A stretch of DNA of 64,000 nucleotides from Vermamoeba vermiformis (taxonomy: Eukaryota; Tubulinea; Echinamoebida), in assembly GCA_045837725.1 (NCBI GenBank), contig JBEWZL010000008.1:1-64000 (forward strand). Direction: 5' to 3'. Made by a program: the position numbers and the translations under genes. Below the pieces are notes generated by a model. It was not told the DNA's origin. It searched no databases and was given only the letters and a program-made list of their open reading frames with translations. Of the stretch, positions 1 through 9,033 are shown in pieces (within the stretch, counting starts at the first letter, position 1; every line of letters starts with the position of its first letter).

Positions 1-149
1 GTCCCTAACCCTAACCCTAACCCTAACCCTAACCCTAACCCTAACCCTAACCCTAACCCTAACCCTAACCCTAACCCTAACCCTAACCCTAACCCTTAAC
101 CCTAACCCTAACCCTAACCCTAACCCTAACCCTAACCCTAACCCTAAAC
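1..149. repeat. Telomere repeat tract (CCCTAA)n
   Basis: About 24 tandem CCCTAA units read 5' to 3' from the first base, with a few variants near the inner end (an extra T around 94 and extra A or C around 145). CCCTAA pointing outward at a left end is what a TTAGGG-type telomere looks like, so the window starts at a true chromosome end or a telomere-capped scaffold. Confidence 0.97.
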
Positions 150-150
150 C

Positions 151-660
151 CCTAAAAGTCATTGATACCATGATAATGATGACATCATCACCATCATTAT
201 CATCATCATCATCATCAAATAACTTCAACTTTCATCATTTTTTTCAAAACTACCCCCTGCGGGGATTGATCCCCAGCAAGAGTGCGCGCGGAGCGCTATT
301 AGATCCAAATAGCATTCTTTTTGCTCTTTTTTATGCGTGAAATGATGGGAATCACGCGCGTTAGCGCGACTATCCCATACTTAAAGCGTATGTGTACCAG
401 AGAACCATCATGGATACCATTGCAATGATGATCATCATCGTCATCATCATCATCATCATCATCATCATCTACTAATTTCACTTTTCATTGACTTTCTTCA
501 TAAGTTACCCCCTGCGGGGATTGATCCCCAGAAAGAACGCGTGCGGAGCGCGACTAGATCCAAATCGCGTTCTTTATGCTCTTTTTCACGTGAAAACGAT
601 GGGATTTACGCGCGTTAGCGCGACTATCCCGTACTTAAAGCACGCGTTGCTGTTACTTTA
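151..660. repeat. Subtelomeric tandem duplication, unit about 255 bp
   Basis: Two diverged copies lie head to tail. Each has, in order, a TCATCA microsatellite (about 187-217 and 432-468), a block TACCCCCTGCGGGGATTGAT (about 251 and 506), a GCGCGTTAGCGCGAC palindromic block (about 354 and 609) and a TACTTAAAGC block. The distance between matching blocks is about 255 bp. Open frames here, such as the poly-Asp frame around 299-481, come from the microsatellite and are not genes. Confidence 0.85.
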
Positions 661-800
661 CATTGATTAGTATACCAATGATGAAGAATGACATCCTTCA
701 TTCTTCCGTTGATTTAAAGCATTCGTGTACCAATTAACATTCATTGATTAGAATTAACAATGAAATTTCATTCTGTTATCCTCATCATTTCATTCATTTT
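661..800. repeat. Subtelomeric short repeat, TTTAAAGCA..TACCA family
   Basis: One copy of a short repeat with core TTTAAAGCAYTCGTRTACCA followed by a CATTGAT block. The same core recurs near 381, 633, 1990, 2160, 2283 and 2361. Nothing coding is visible. The remaining bases to about 880 are AT-rich with a GGGGCCCCGCGGGG palindrome near 806. Confidence 0.6.
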
Positions 801-879
801 TATTTGGGGCCCCGCGGGGATCTGCGATGAAACCCCTCACGCATCAACTCTACCAATATCAAGGGGTTAATAATTGATT

Positions 880-1890
880 ATATATATATTAAATCGTAAA
901 TTAACTTACCTATTGACCACCGCGCTGATATTCAGTTCGCGCACATCCGCTCATGTTTCGCAGCCGAATTCACTAACTTTAATCAGACCCTTGCACTAAC
1001 AATGTAAACGATCTTATAATGCAATAATAAAATACATATCGAATTGACTTACTTTTAGCGAGATCGACTCGCGATTAAGCACGGGGATCAACGGGGATCA
1101 GCAGTAAATGCGAACATGAATTAATTCTAACAAAATAACGGGTTAGTAAGCGCTTTTATATGATAATAAACATAAGTTACCTTACCAATTAACTACCGGG
1201 CTGATTTTCAGATCGTAAATCGTCTCAAGTTGCGGATCGATTTCCTTCTCACTGTCAACTATTTGAGTCGCTATATTAATATAAACCGCTGGTATTTATT
1301 TAATATGATCTATTTTCAATACTTACCAGTGCCTTTTCTTCGTGCCAACAAAATATTAAGCGCGATCAGATCGCGTGCCTCGGTTCCATTCAATCGCTCC
1401 CACATAATGATCTGTATTAAAAACGATGTTACTACCTTATAATTATTATAGAACGCAATGTACTTACATTTCGCATTTCGCAGTCGTACTTTTGTTCGCG
1501 ATCCAAGATCCCCAAGTCCAACATCGACGTAATCAGGCCAGCTAAACAATAAGCGCATTAGAACAACTATTAAAAGTGTTATTTAATGTAATTTACTTAA
1601 GAGCCATCAGTGCAGAATTTTATCGAGATCGGTCGCGACCAAAAATTCTGGGGCAATCTGTAATAACAATACGAGTTAGCATATTATTGTACAATAATAA
1701 ACTAAACGATATTATACAGAAAATTCGGATAAAATGCGAGCACTAAGCTCGATCCGAATATTCCAATTATTTGACACAAAATTTAAATTGAAATTATACA
1801 ATATTTGTATTCAAAAATATTACCCTGATTTATCTCGGTCTCTGCACCGAGATTCGCGCAAGTCTTGATCTCGCGCACTGTCTCGCGCTG
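880..1890 (-). pseudogene. Decayed multi-exon gene or exon array
   Basis: On the minus strand, donor-like GTAAGT/GTAAG motifs (ACTTAC on the plus strand) recur about every 140 bp, near 905, 1045, 1182, 1320, 1462 and 1597. Between them lie short segments ending in AG preceded by CTAAY, as in real introns of this window. Several segments stay open, for example 1321-1406, 1468-1540 and 1826-1888; others (1046-1110, 905-980) contain stops. The segments near 905 and 1185 align with each other, so exon duplication seems likely. I do not recognise the product. It may be a degraded subtelomeric gene or a non-coding spliced RNA. Confidence 0.3.
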
Positions 1891-1959
1891 CAATTAGAAC
1901 GGATTTTGATGCCAATTACATTATAACCACGACGCTTGTTTTAAGCGTATGAAATGCGT

Positions 1960-2400
1960 GTGAAACATGCTCATTCTTCATGTTTCGACCAATTTAAAGC
2001 ATTCGTATACCAATGGACAGGCATTGATCCCATTGATACTCCATTTCATTATAAGCACGACGCCAGCATTAATACGCGCGTAAAACATTCATTCTTATTA
2101 TAACCATGACGCTAACATTTAGCGTACGCATGAAACAGGCATTTTCATCATGTTTCAACACATTTAAAGCACGCGTGTACCAGTTAACCAACATTGATAC
2201 TTCAAAAATGAAATCTCATTATAGCCATGACGCTCAGATAGAGTGTACGCGCGCTGAAACAGAGCGTTCTTTCTGTTTCAGCAGATTTAAAGCACGTGTG
2301 CAAGTAAATGGCATTGATACCATACCAATGATGAAGCATGATACCCTTCATGCTTCTATTCACTTAAAGAATTCGTATACCAGTTAACTAACATTAATTC
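1960..2400. repeat. Subtelomeric short-repeat cluster
   Basis: Four copies of the TTTAAAGCA..TACCA..CATTGAT repeat at about 1990, 2160, 2283 and 2361, interspersed with variants of 'ATTATAACCATGACGCTnA'. Spacing is about 80-170 bp. The plus-strand frame 2106-2387 is open but consists of these repeats and matches no family I know. Confidence 0.6.
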
Positions 2401-2499
2401 CATTTTCACAATGAAATTTCATTCTCTTTTCTCTCTTTTCTTCTTTCATTCTATTATGCAACGACGCTGAAAGTCGTTTGGCGCGTGTTAACTATCAAT

Positions 2500-2940
2500 A
2501 AGAACTATTGCAATAAGAATAAATCGACCCTTGTGGTCGATCTGATGCGAATCTATTTTCGCATCAACTTGTCATCCAAATAACTCGCGCTGAACGGCCG
2601 TTGCGACCGTGGCGCGTCACTTTCTGCTGTTAATGATCTTTAAATAAAAAATATTTCGACCCTTGTGGTCGATCTGTTGAATTGCTGATGCGAAATAACC
2701 CATGCAACCGTTTTCGCATCAGCTCTGATCCAAAATAACTCGCGCTGGAACGGCTCTGGTGCCGCGGCGCGTTACTATAGGCTGCAAATGAACTAATTGT
2801 ACGATGATAACTAAATCGACCCTTATGGTCGATCTGTCAAGGTTTAATAAAAATAGCATTCCAGATGACGCGTGCAAATTCAGCATATTGAAATAACTCG
2901 CGCTGAAACGACGTTGAGACAAAACATAAGTAAAGTAACG
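2500..2940. repeat. Tandem repeat of about 135-160 bp with hairpin cores
   Basis: Three copies of the inverted repeat ATCGACCCTTGTGGTCGAT lie at about 2523, 2655 and 2814. Three copies of AACTCGCGCTGAAACG lie near 2582, 2738 and 2894. Each unit also contains a GCATCA/TGATGC inverted pair or a CGGTTGCGACCG-like stem. No coding potential is supported. Confidence 0.65.
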
Positions 2941-3488
2941 CCAAAAATCAATGAGTTTATTTGAAATCGTCACACAATCACCATTGGGAAGATCCGATCA
3001 CAAGCAGGTGGCACGTTCTGTATAACCAGTGCTGACTGGCGCCGTAATAATATGCATTGGAAATAAATAATTGACGGGCAGTCGTGGTAAATCTGTCCGT
3101 AACTCTTTTAGTAATTCGATCTTTTTTTCTGAACCGCGAGTAACGGTCACTTCCGGATTTAGAAAAAATCGACATTCGTCTGCTGGGAAAATCGACACTC
3201 GTCGAGTACCGGACAATAGTCTGTGTCGGGACATAACCCCACACGACCAGAAACGCCGTCGAAATATTTATAACAATACAACCACAAGCTGGCATAACAC
3301 GTTAGCAATTGTTGGCTTCGTAACACGAGTTGGTTGGACTTGCTAGGAAGACTCAAGTCTTCTTTGCACAGCGGATTGTTCCTGCGAACGTGCTAATTGC
3401 ATGCTCTGCCCTGCAAGTGCAGTGATCATTAGCGTCAGTAACCTTTATTAATATAATTATTTTTTAGTTTATTAATTAATATTCTTTC
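2941..3488. other. Subtelomeric spacer without a recognisable gene
   Basis: Several overlapping open frames of 65-105 codons exist on both strands between 2978 and 3356, but none matches a family, none has splice-supported continuation, and they overlap each other. I see no convincing gene here. Confidence 0.4.
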
Positions 3489-3960
3489 AGTAAAGCCGAT
3501 CAACGTTGTTTTAAATGGCGAAGTTGCCCCATTCGTGCAAGCCAAGACCATTACACCATAATCAAGAGAGCAGGTAATAGGTTTTTATCAAATTGCATTT
3601 TTTACTGTATTTAGATCGCAATACTAATTTCAGATACGACGGCAGATTTTGCGCAGACAACAAGTCTTTGGTCGGATTGCTGTATTGTTGAGCGATGCAA
3701 GTAAGGGGCTCAACAATGATGAATGATAGCACCTGGGGGGTAAGTTATTTTAATTTACTTTTTTAAATCAATTGCGCGGCATCTCACCGTTTTTGTTCTT
3801 GTAGCACTACTGGCCTGATTTTGTTGAAAGCGTGCACCTGGTGAATGTTTTCAAAGTAGATGATGCATAGCGCTGGCAGGCCCGGCTGAAGTTGGGTAAG
3901 TCTCCTCTCTCTCTGAATTTTGTGAGATTAACTAATCCGATCAGTTTCTCCTTCACAATA
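3489..3960 (+). other. Spliced remnant or non-coding RNA candidate
   Basis: Plus-strand segments are bounded by good splice signals: TTCAG before about 3490, donor GTAATAG at about 3574, acceptor TTTCAG before about 3634, donor GTAAGT at about 3739, acceptor TTGTAG before 3805 and donor GTAAGT at about 3896. No single frame runs through all segments; different frames look coding in different segments. Either a decayed gene or a spliced RNA leading into the following repeats. Confidence 0.25.
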
Positions 3961-3989
3961 GCTGCGTGATTCTCACTGCCCTGCTATAC

Positions 3990-4390
3990 CGTGACTCAGC
4001 TCGACACCGTCCAGTTATTGGACAATCCCTCAGTGTGGCTCGAACCGTCCAGAAGCAGGATGCTTGTTGGTGCTTGGCTGGCACCGTTCCAATTATTGGA
4101 TGGTCCCTTCAGCTGCATGACTCGCACGTTCTACTTATGGATAGTCCTCTCGGTGCCGAGGCCTAGACGCAACACCCAAGATTTAAACGCTTCATTGGTG
4201 CAGGCTGGCACCGTTCAAGTCATGGACGCTTTGTGGGTGCGTGGCTCGTGCTGTCCAAGACCTGGACATCCCCTCGTTGCCTTGATTAACCCATCCAAGT
4301 CTTGGAAACTACATTGTTGCTTGGCTTGCACCATCCAGACTCTGTGCTTGGTTGGCCCATCCAAGTCTTGGATGCTTTGTAATTGTAAAA
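3990..4390. repeat. Degenerate minisatellite with TCCA..TGGA stems
   Basis: About ten degenerate units of 35-45 bp. Each carries a short inverted repeat of the form TCCA(N4-6)TGGA, such as TCCAGTTATTGGA, TCCAATTATTGGA and TCCAAGTCTTGGA, flanked by GGCT(C/G)GCACC and GCTT..TTGGTGC. Two overlapping open frames (3966-4166 and 3991-4464) reflect the repeat and are not supported as genes. Confidence 0.6.
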
Positions 4391-4419
4391 TAAACCTTAT
4401 TTTGTTGTACAAGGTGCCA

Positions 4420-5130
4420 TTCAGGGGTATGCAAAGGGTGTACAGAGCACTGTACAGGGTGTGATGGGGCATACAGCATGCTGTACGGGGGGTGCGATGG
4501 GGTGTACAGCTTGCCGTACAGGGGTGTGAAGGCACGTACAGCGTGCCGTACAGGGGTGCGAGGGTGCGTACAGCGTGCCGTACAGGGGTGCGAGGGGGTG
4601 TACAGCGTGCTGTATGGGGGTGCGAGGGGGTGTACAGCATGCTGTACGGGGGTGTGAAGGGGCATACAGCATGCCGTACAGGGGTGCGAGGGGTGTACAG
4701 TGTGCCATACGGGGTGTGAGGGGGCGTACAGTGTGCCGTACGGGGTGTACAGCGTGCTGTACAGGGGTGTGATGGGCGTACAGTGTGCTGTACGGGGGTG
4801 TACAGCGTGCCGTACAGGGGTGCGATGGGTGTACAGCACGCCGTACAGGGGTGCGAGGGGGCGTACAGCGCGCCGTACGGGGTGTACAGCGTGCTGTACG
4901 GGGGTGTGATGGGCGTACAGTGTGCTGTACGGGGGTGTACAGCGTGCCGTACAGGGGCACGATGGGTGTACAGCACGCCGTACAGGGGTGCGAGGGGGTG
5001 TACAGCGCGCCGTACGGGGGTGCGATGGGTGTACAGCGTGCCATACGGGGGTTTGAGGGGGCGTACAGTGTGCCGTATGGGGGTTCGAGAGGGTGTACAG
5101 CGTGCCGTATGGGGGTGTGAGGGGGCGTAC
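4420..5130. repeat. GC-rich minisatellite, unit about 30-36 bp
   Basis: More than 20 units of the type GTACAGCGTGCCGTACAGGG followed by a G-rich GTGCGAGGGGG spacer. Each unit contains the palindrome TACAGC(R)YGCYGTA. Because the unit lacks stops in several frames, long frames run through it on both strands, the longest being minus 4215-5291. The G-rich strand matches the TTAGGG G-strand orientation only in richness, not in sequence. Confidence 0.9.
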
Positions 5131-5204
5131 ACCAAAGTGTATGCATGGTGATTTTTTTTTTTGTTAACAAAAATCCTAGCCCCAGCCCTAAATCCTATAT
5201 AATA

Positions 5205-5253
5205 GCATAGTCCCAGTGGTTGAGTGCTTGGGCACTCCCACCTGGCACTATGC
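5205..5253. other. Long imperfect stem-loop
   Basis: GCATAGT at 5205-5211 pairs with ACTATGC at 5247-5253. Inside it, CAG/CTGG, GGT/ACC and GAGTGC/GCACTC pair around a TTG loop at about 5227-5229, with small bulges. The stem is near 20 bp. It separates two tandem arrays; it could be a structured RNA or a hairpin DNA element. Confidence 0.6.
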
Positions 5254-5459
5254 TCTGCCTGTCTGTGCATTCTCAAGAGTTGAAGTGGCATCTGGCTTTA
5301 CAGTAAGTTAATTAATATTTTTACCTTGGCACTGCTTGCTGGTAGATTAGCCAGTGCTATTTAATTTACATTTGATTATTTTGTTAGCCTTGAAATTAAT
5401 TATTTTGAAAATTATTTGTTTTTCCTGGGTCAGCCACAGCTACATCCAGGCTTTTTGCG

Positions 5460-5800
5460 ACTTTGTTTTTTCAGCCCCCGGTTCCTCGTGGAACCAACCC
5501 CTTGCTAGGACATTGTTTTTTGGCAGGGTCGGTTCCTCGAGAAACCGGGGGTTTTGGACATTGTTTTTTTCCAGGGGCGGTTTCACGTGATACCGGCCCT
5601 TTTTGGACTTTGTTTTTTTTCGGTTTGCTTCTTGGACTTAGTTTTTTTCAGGGGGCGGTTTCACGTGATACCGCCCCTTGTTTGGACTTAGTTTTTTTCA
5701 AGGGGCGGTTTCACATGATACCGCCCCTTGTTGGACTTTGTTTTTTTCAAGGGTCGGTTTCACGTGATACCACCCCTTGATGGACTTAGTTTTTTTTTAA
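5460..5800. repeat. Minisatellite of 50-58 bp with strong hairpins
   Basis: About six units of GGACTTWGTTTTTTT followed by an inverted repeat. The later units carry AGGGGCGGT..ACCGCCCCTT around TTCACGTGAT; earlier ones carry CGGTTCCTCGAGAAACCG or GGTTCCTCGTGGAACC. The stem is kept while its bases change between units. Plus-strand frames such as 5354-5590 and 5463-5780 are repeat artefacts. Confidence 0.85.
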
Positions 5801-6166
5801 TTTCTTTAGGACTTTATATTTTTAACCTCTCTCTTAGGACTTCAATTATACCAAGCCTTCCTGGACTTTGTCTTGCAGCCTTGAACTCTACCTCCTTTGT
5901 AAACATTTGTAAATAAAACTTCTTTACATCCAGACTTTGTTTTTTAATTGGACTATAGTAGAATTACCCTTTCATCTAAAAACAAAGTGACCCATTTTAT
6001 ATTATTCTATTTAACTTGTTTGACTTAGCTATTTTGAACATGAGTTTAAATAAAAAGAATGTTCGTGAAAAAGTTCAACAAAAAACAAGTTTAAGGCCTC
6101 TTTAAACTCTATAACCTGTGGGTTTTTATAACCCAGAAGCCTACTATAGTTGCGTTTTTATTACAG
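5801..6166. other. AT-rich upstream region of the H3-like gene
   Basis: No protein-coding segment is clear. A short frame starting ATG at 6040 runs only about 20 codons. It could hold the first exon or 5' UTR of the following gene, because the exon beginning at 6167 is preceded by a good acceptor (TTACAG) and needs an upstream start, but I could not find a GT-donor exon that joins it in phase. Confidence 0.35.
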
Positions 6167-6443
6167 TTCAGATCGTGCAAGTTCACAGCCTTCCAATACT
6201 AGGTACGTTTAATTTATAAATTATAAAAAAAATAACGATAAATAATAAGAAATATTACGATATAATTATGCCAGCATTTATTTTAAATTTTTAGTAATTT
6301 TAATTTTAATAATTTCCCGATCCTTCAGAGGTGTCCGTTCTGCTTCCCAAGGTTTGCAATCTAGTAGCGAATGGGTACGGACACGAACGGAACGAGATTC
6401 GGGTACACGATCCAGTTCCCAAAAACCACGTAGCAGTGAGCAA

Positions 6444-6484
<41 letters not shown>

Positions 6485-8456
6485 AGGTCGTGGTCGAGGT
6501 CGTGGTCGAGGTCGTGGTCGTGGTGGTAGTCGTGGAGGCACACATCCAGATCGTGCAAGATCTCAGGAGGACGATCAGAGACAATCAGCGAACAGGCGTG
6601 CGGAGCGCTCGTCAGAGGGCGATGATTTGGAGCAAGAATCCTCTGAGGATAAAGGCTCGCAGCGGGGCTCACCATCAAAAAGATCTCGCCCTTCAAAAAA
6701 TCAACGCGAGAAATCGAAGCAATCGAGCGTTGAAGTTGACCCTGACGCAACGCAAATAGTGACCTCACAGCCAAGCACTCGGCTGTTAGAAGTGCATGAC
6801 GGTGATGAAGAAAGTACCGATGCGCAGAATCGCATCGAGGACCAAGTGGAACTTGAGATTGACGCGGTAAGTTTCTTAGTTTCTATAATATAGATAATCT
6901 AACGGCTTGTAATAGAGTGTACCTTCAAACACAAATGTTCAGGACTCGGCAGCAGAAGCGCCCCACGAAAACGACGGTCAGGTATCGACAAAACGTAACC
7001 ACAAAAAGTTGGTAGCTAATATTTGAGCTAATAGGAAATTGAAAGAGAATCCCCAGCCGTTACCGAAAGTGCGGTACATAACCAACAAGAATCAGGACAG
7101 TCTTCTGATTCTTCACAAAAACCCCTATCTGAGGGACATGGAGATGTCTCTTCTCTGGATAATGAAGCAGGCTCTGGTGCGGAAGTTGGAACAGAAGCGC
7201 AGGATAGTCAGGTAAGCAAATAGTAGCTACGGGCAGCCCATAGCTAATATTTGGCACAGGCAAATGACGGAGGCCAGTTCGAACCTGCTTCTTCTTTGGA
7301 GATTGAAAGCGCTCAAAGACCCAGAGCCGAGCCAAACCAAAACCAGATTATTGACACCCCTGTAGTGAACGAGCCAAGCCAAAACCAGAGCGTTGATGCC
7401 CCTGTAGTGAACGCAAGCAGTCAAGCTGTGCAGGGGGTGGGAAAGGGAGACAAAGCGCCTGCTAGAAAAGTAAGTCGATTCATACAGCAATGCAGCTGTG
7501 CTAACTTTGGTGTTGAAAGAGAAAGCGTGTCATTAATGACGAAAATCTCTATGACTCAGAGAGTGATGGTAGAAGATCCTCAGCCAAGCAAAACAAGCGA
7601 CGAAAACAAGTAGGCAAAGTTAGTGAGGATGACTACCCAACGGGCAAAAAGCCAACGTCGAAAAAAAGGAAGGCCACCAAGAACAATACTAATGAGAAGC
7701 CTGCAAAAAAGGTGGGTAGCATTATAAAAACTGAATATTTCTAACGCATTCATATTTAGAGAAAGGTTAATAAAGAAAGCTCGTCATCGGAATCAGAGGA
7801 GGATCCACCCCCAATTAACTTCTCTGTTCGAAAAGCCAAGGTCTATAACCGCCCACAAACTGCTCCCTTTCAAGAGGTAGTAGAAAGAATTATGGCGAAG
7901 GACAACGTTGCTCAAGCTGAAGCTGAAGCTGAAGCCAAAAAGGCCCTGAAAAAGTTTCACGAACAACTGAGTAAGTTTTAAGTTTAAAGTTGATGTTAGC
8001 TTACAATTTTGGTGTTTAGCAATGAAGGAGATGAATATTTACAAAAACACAGAGGGTGTGTTTTTATCAAAACGCCGCTTTGCATTGATAGTCAGGGACA
8101 TCACTTACAACGCTGCAGATGAGGAGTATAGGTGGCAAAGAGGAGCCTTGGATGCATTGCAATATGCTTCTGAGGGTTTTATTTCCGATCTTTTTACTAT
8201 GGCACAGCTCGCCACCATTCATGCCCGTCGTGAAACGGTCATGGTTCGAGATATGCAATTAGTATATGAAGTGCACAATGTCGCTTCTGATGCTGTTTTG
8301 CATAACTTGAAGCATAGCCTTCAAGACTCTGCAAAAAAAGATGGAATTAAGCTTTCTACTAAGCCTGCTTCCACTGCAAAGTCAAAGCCAAAGTCCAAGT
8401 ACAGTAAAAAGGAGCTTAGAGAGCTTGTTCTTAAAGAGAAACAAGCAAAGAAATAA
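6167..8456 (+). CDS. Histone H3-like/CENP-A-like protein with long RG-rich tail (5' end unresolved)
   Basis: Eight exons join in one frame: 6167-6202, 6329-6866, 6943-6981, 7035-7211, 7260-7469, 7520-7711, 7760-7970 and 8020-8456, giving at least 612 residues; an upstream start exon is missing. The first 470 residues are low-complexity: an RG repeat encoded by a CGTGGT microsatellite (6442-6530), then acidic, Ser/Gln-rich and Lys-rich segments typical of chromatin proteins. The last exon has a histone fold: FALIVRDIT (alpha 1), RWQRGALDALQYASEG (alpha 2), HARRETVMVRDMQL (loop 2 and alpha 3), matching H3 order and spacing. A Trp replaces the Phe of canonical H3 'RFQ', as in animal CENP-A 'NWQ'. 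A Lys-rich tail of about 55 residues follows. The H3 fold is clear; the centromeric role is inference. Confidence 0.75.
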
Positions 8457-8556
8457 GATTTTATTTTTGAATGAATTTATTTAATAAATGTGGTTTTGTC
8501 TGATTTGGGTTGTGAGCTGTTTATCAAGTTTTTGTTGGTTTTGCCAAGCTGGTTCA

Positions 8557-8830
8557 CACCATACGAATTTCGGATGCCTATACTACCTTGGTTATTTCAG
8601 AGAACAACCCTTTCAGACCATCCGATTTTCGGACGCTCTCAAAAGCAGCTACGAAAATGTAATAGCCAATATTCAGATGTGCAAGGCATCCGAACTTAGG
8701 ATGGTCTGAAAGTGCTGTGAAATCTCTTATAAGCCTATTGAAGACCATCCGAAGTTCGGATGCCCATGTGGAAGAATATCAGCTATGAAAGTTACATAGC
8801 TGCTTTTTGACCATCCGAAGTTCGGATGGC
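8557..8830. repeat. Palindromic repeat cluster CCATCCGAA-N-TTCGGATGG
   Basis: Five diverged copies of the palindrome lie at about 8557-8578, 8616-8635, 8685-8706, 8742-8764 and 8809-8830; the last is a perfect 9-bp-arm palindrome. Copies two and three are also arms of a longer inverted pair, CTTTCAGACCATCC at about 8610 with its complement at about 8699. A separate hairpin AGCTATG/CATAGCT lies near 8781-8801. The cluster sits between two convergent genes. Confidence 0.8.
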
Positions 8831-9033
8831 TGTGGGAGACGCTTTGACAAAGAATAAACTCATTTATTTTACATCATACAAGCAGGGACTCTTCACCCCT
8901 CAACCTTTAACCTTAACCCCAAAGGTATATTAATTCAGCAGAAGTCTAGGATATATCACACACCAATTCAATTTTGAAGCCATGAGTAAGAGCAACCCTG
9001 GCTGTTTTATTTACAAAACAGTAGTAAAGATTT

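Noticed and set aside
299-481. Poly-Asp/His frame near the telomere
   Set aside because: It is the translation of a TCATCA microsatellite within a tandem duplication.
4215-5291. A 358-codon minus-strand frame and several plus-strand frames across the minisatellite
   Set aside because: The repeat unit lacks stops in several frames, so long frames arise by chance; the product is a low-complexity repeat with no family match and no splice-supported continuation.
2500-5800. Regularly spaced repeats as a CRISPR array
   Set aside because: Units are contiguous or degenerate with no unique spacers of fixed length, and the genome is eukaryotic.
6331-6774. Val-rich, Thr-rich and His/Asp-rich frames over the CGTGGT tract
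   Set aside because: They are shadow frames of the RG-coding exon, which is the frame supported by joined splice sites on both sides.
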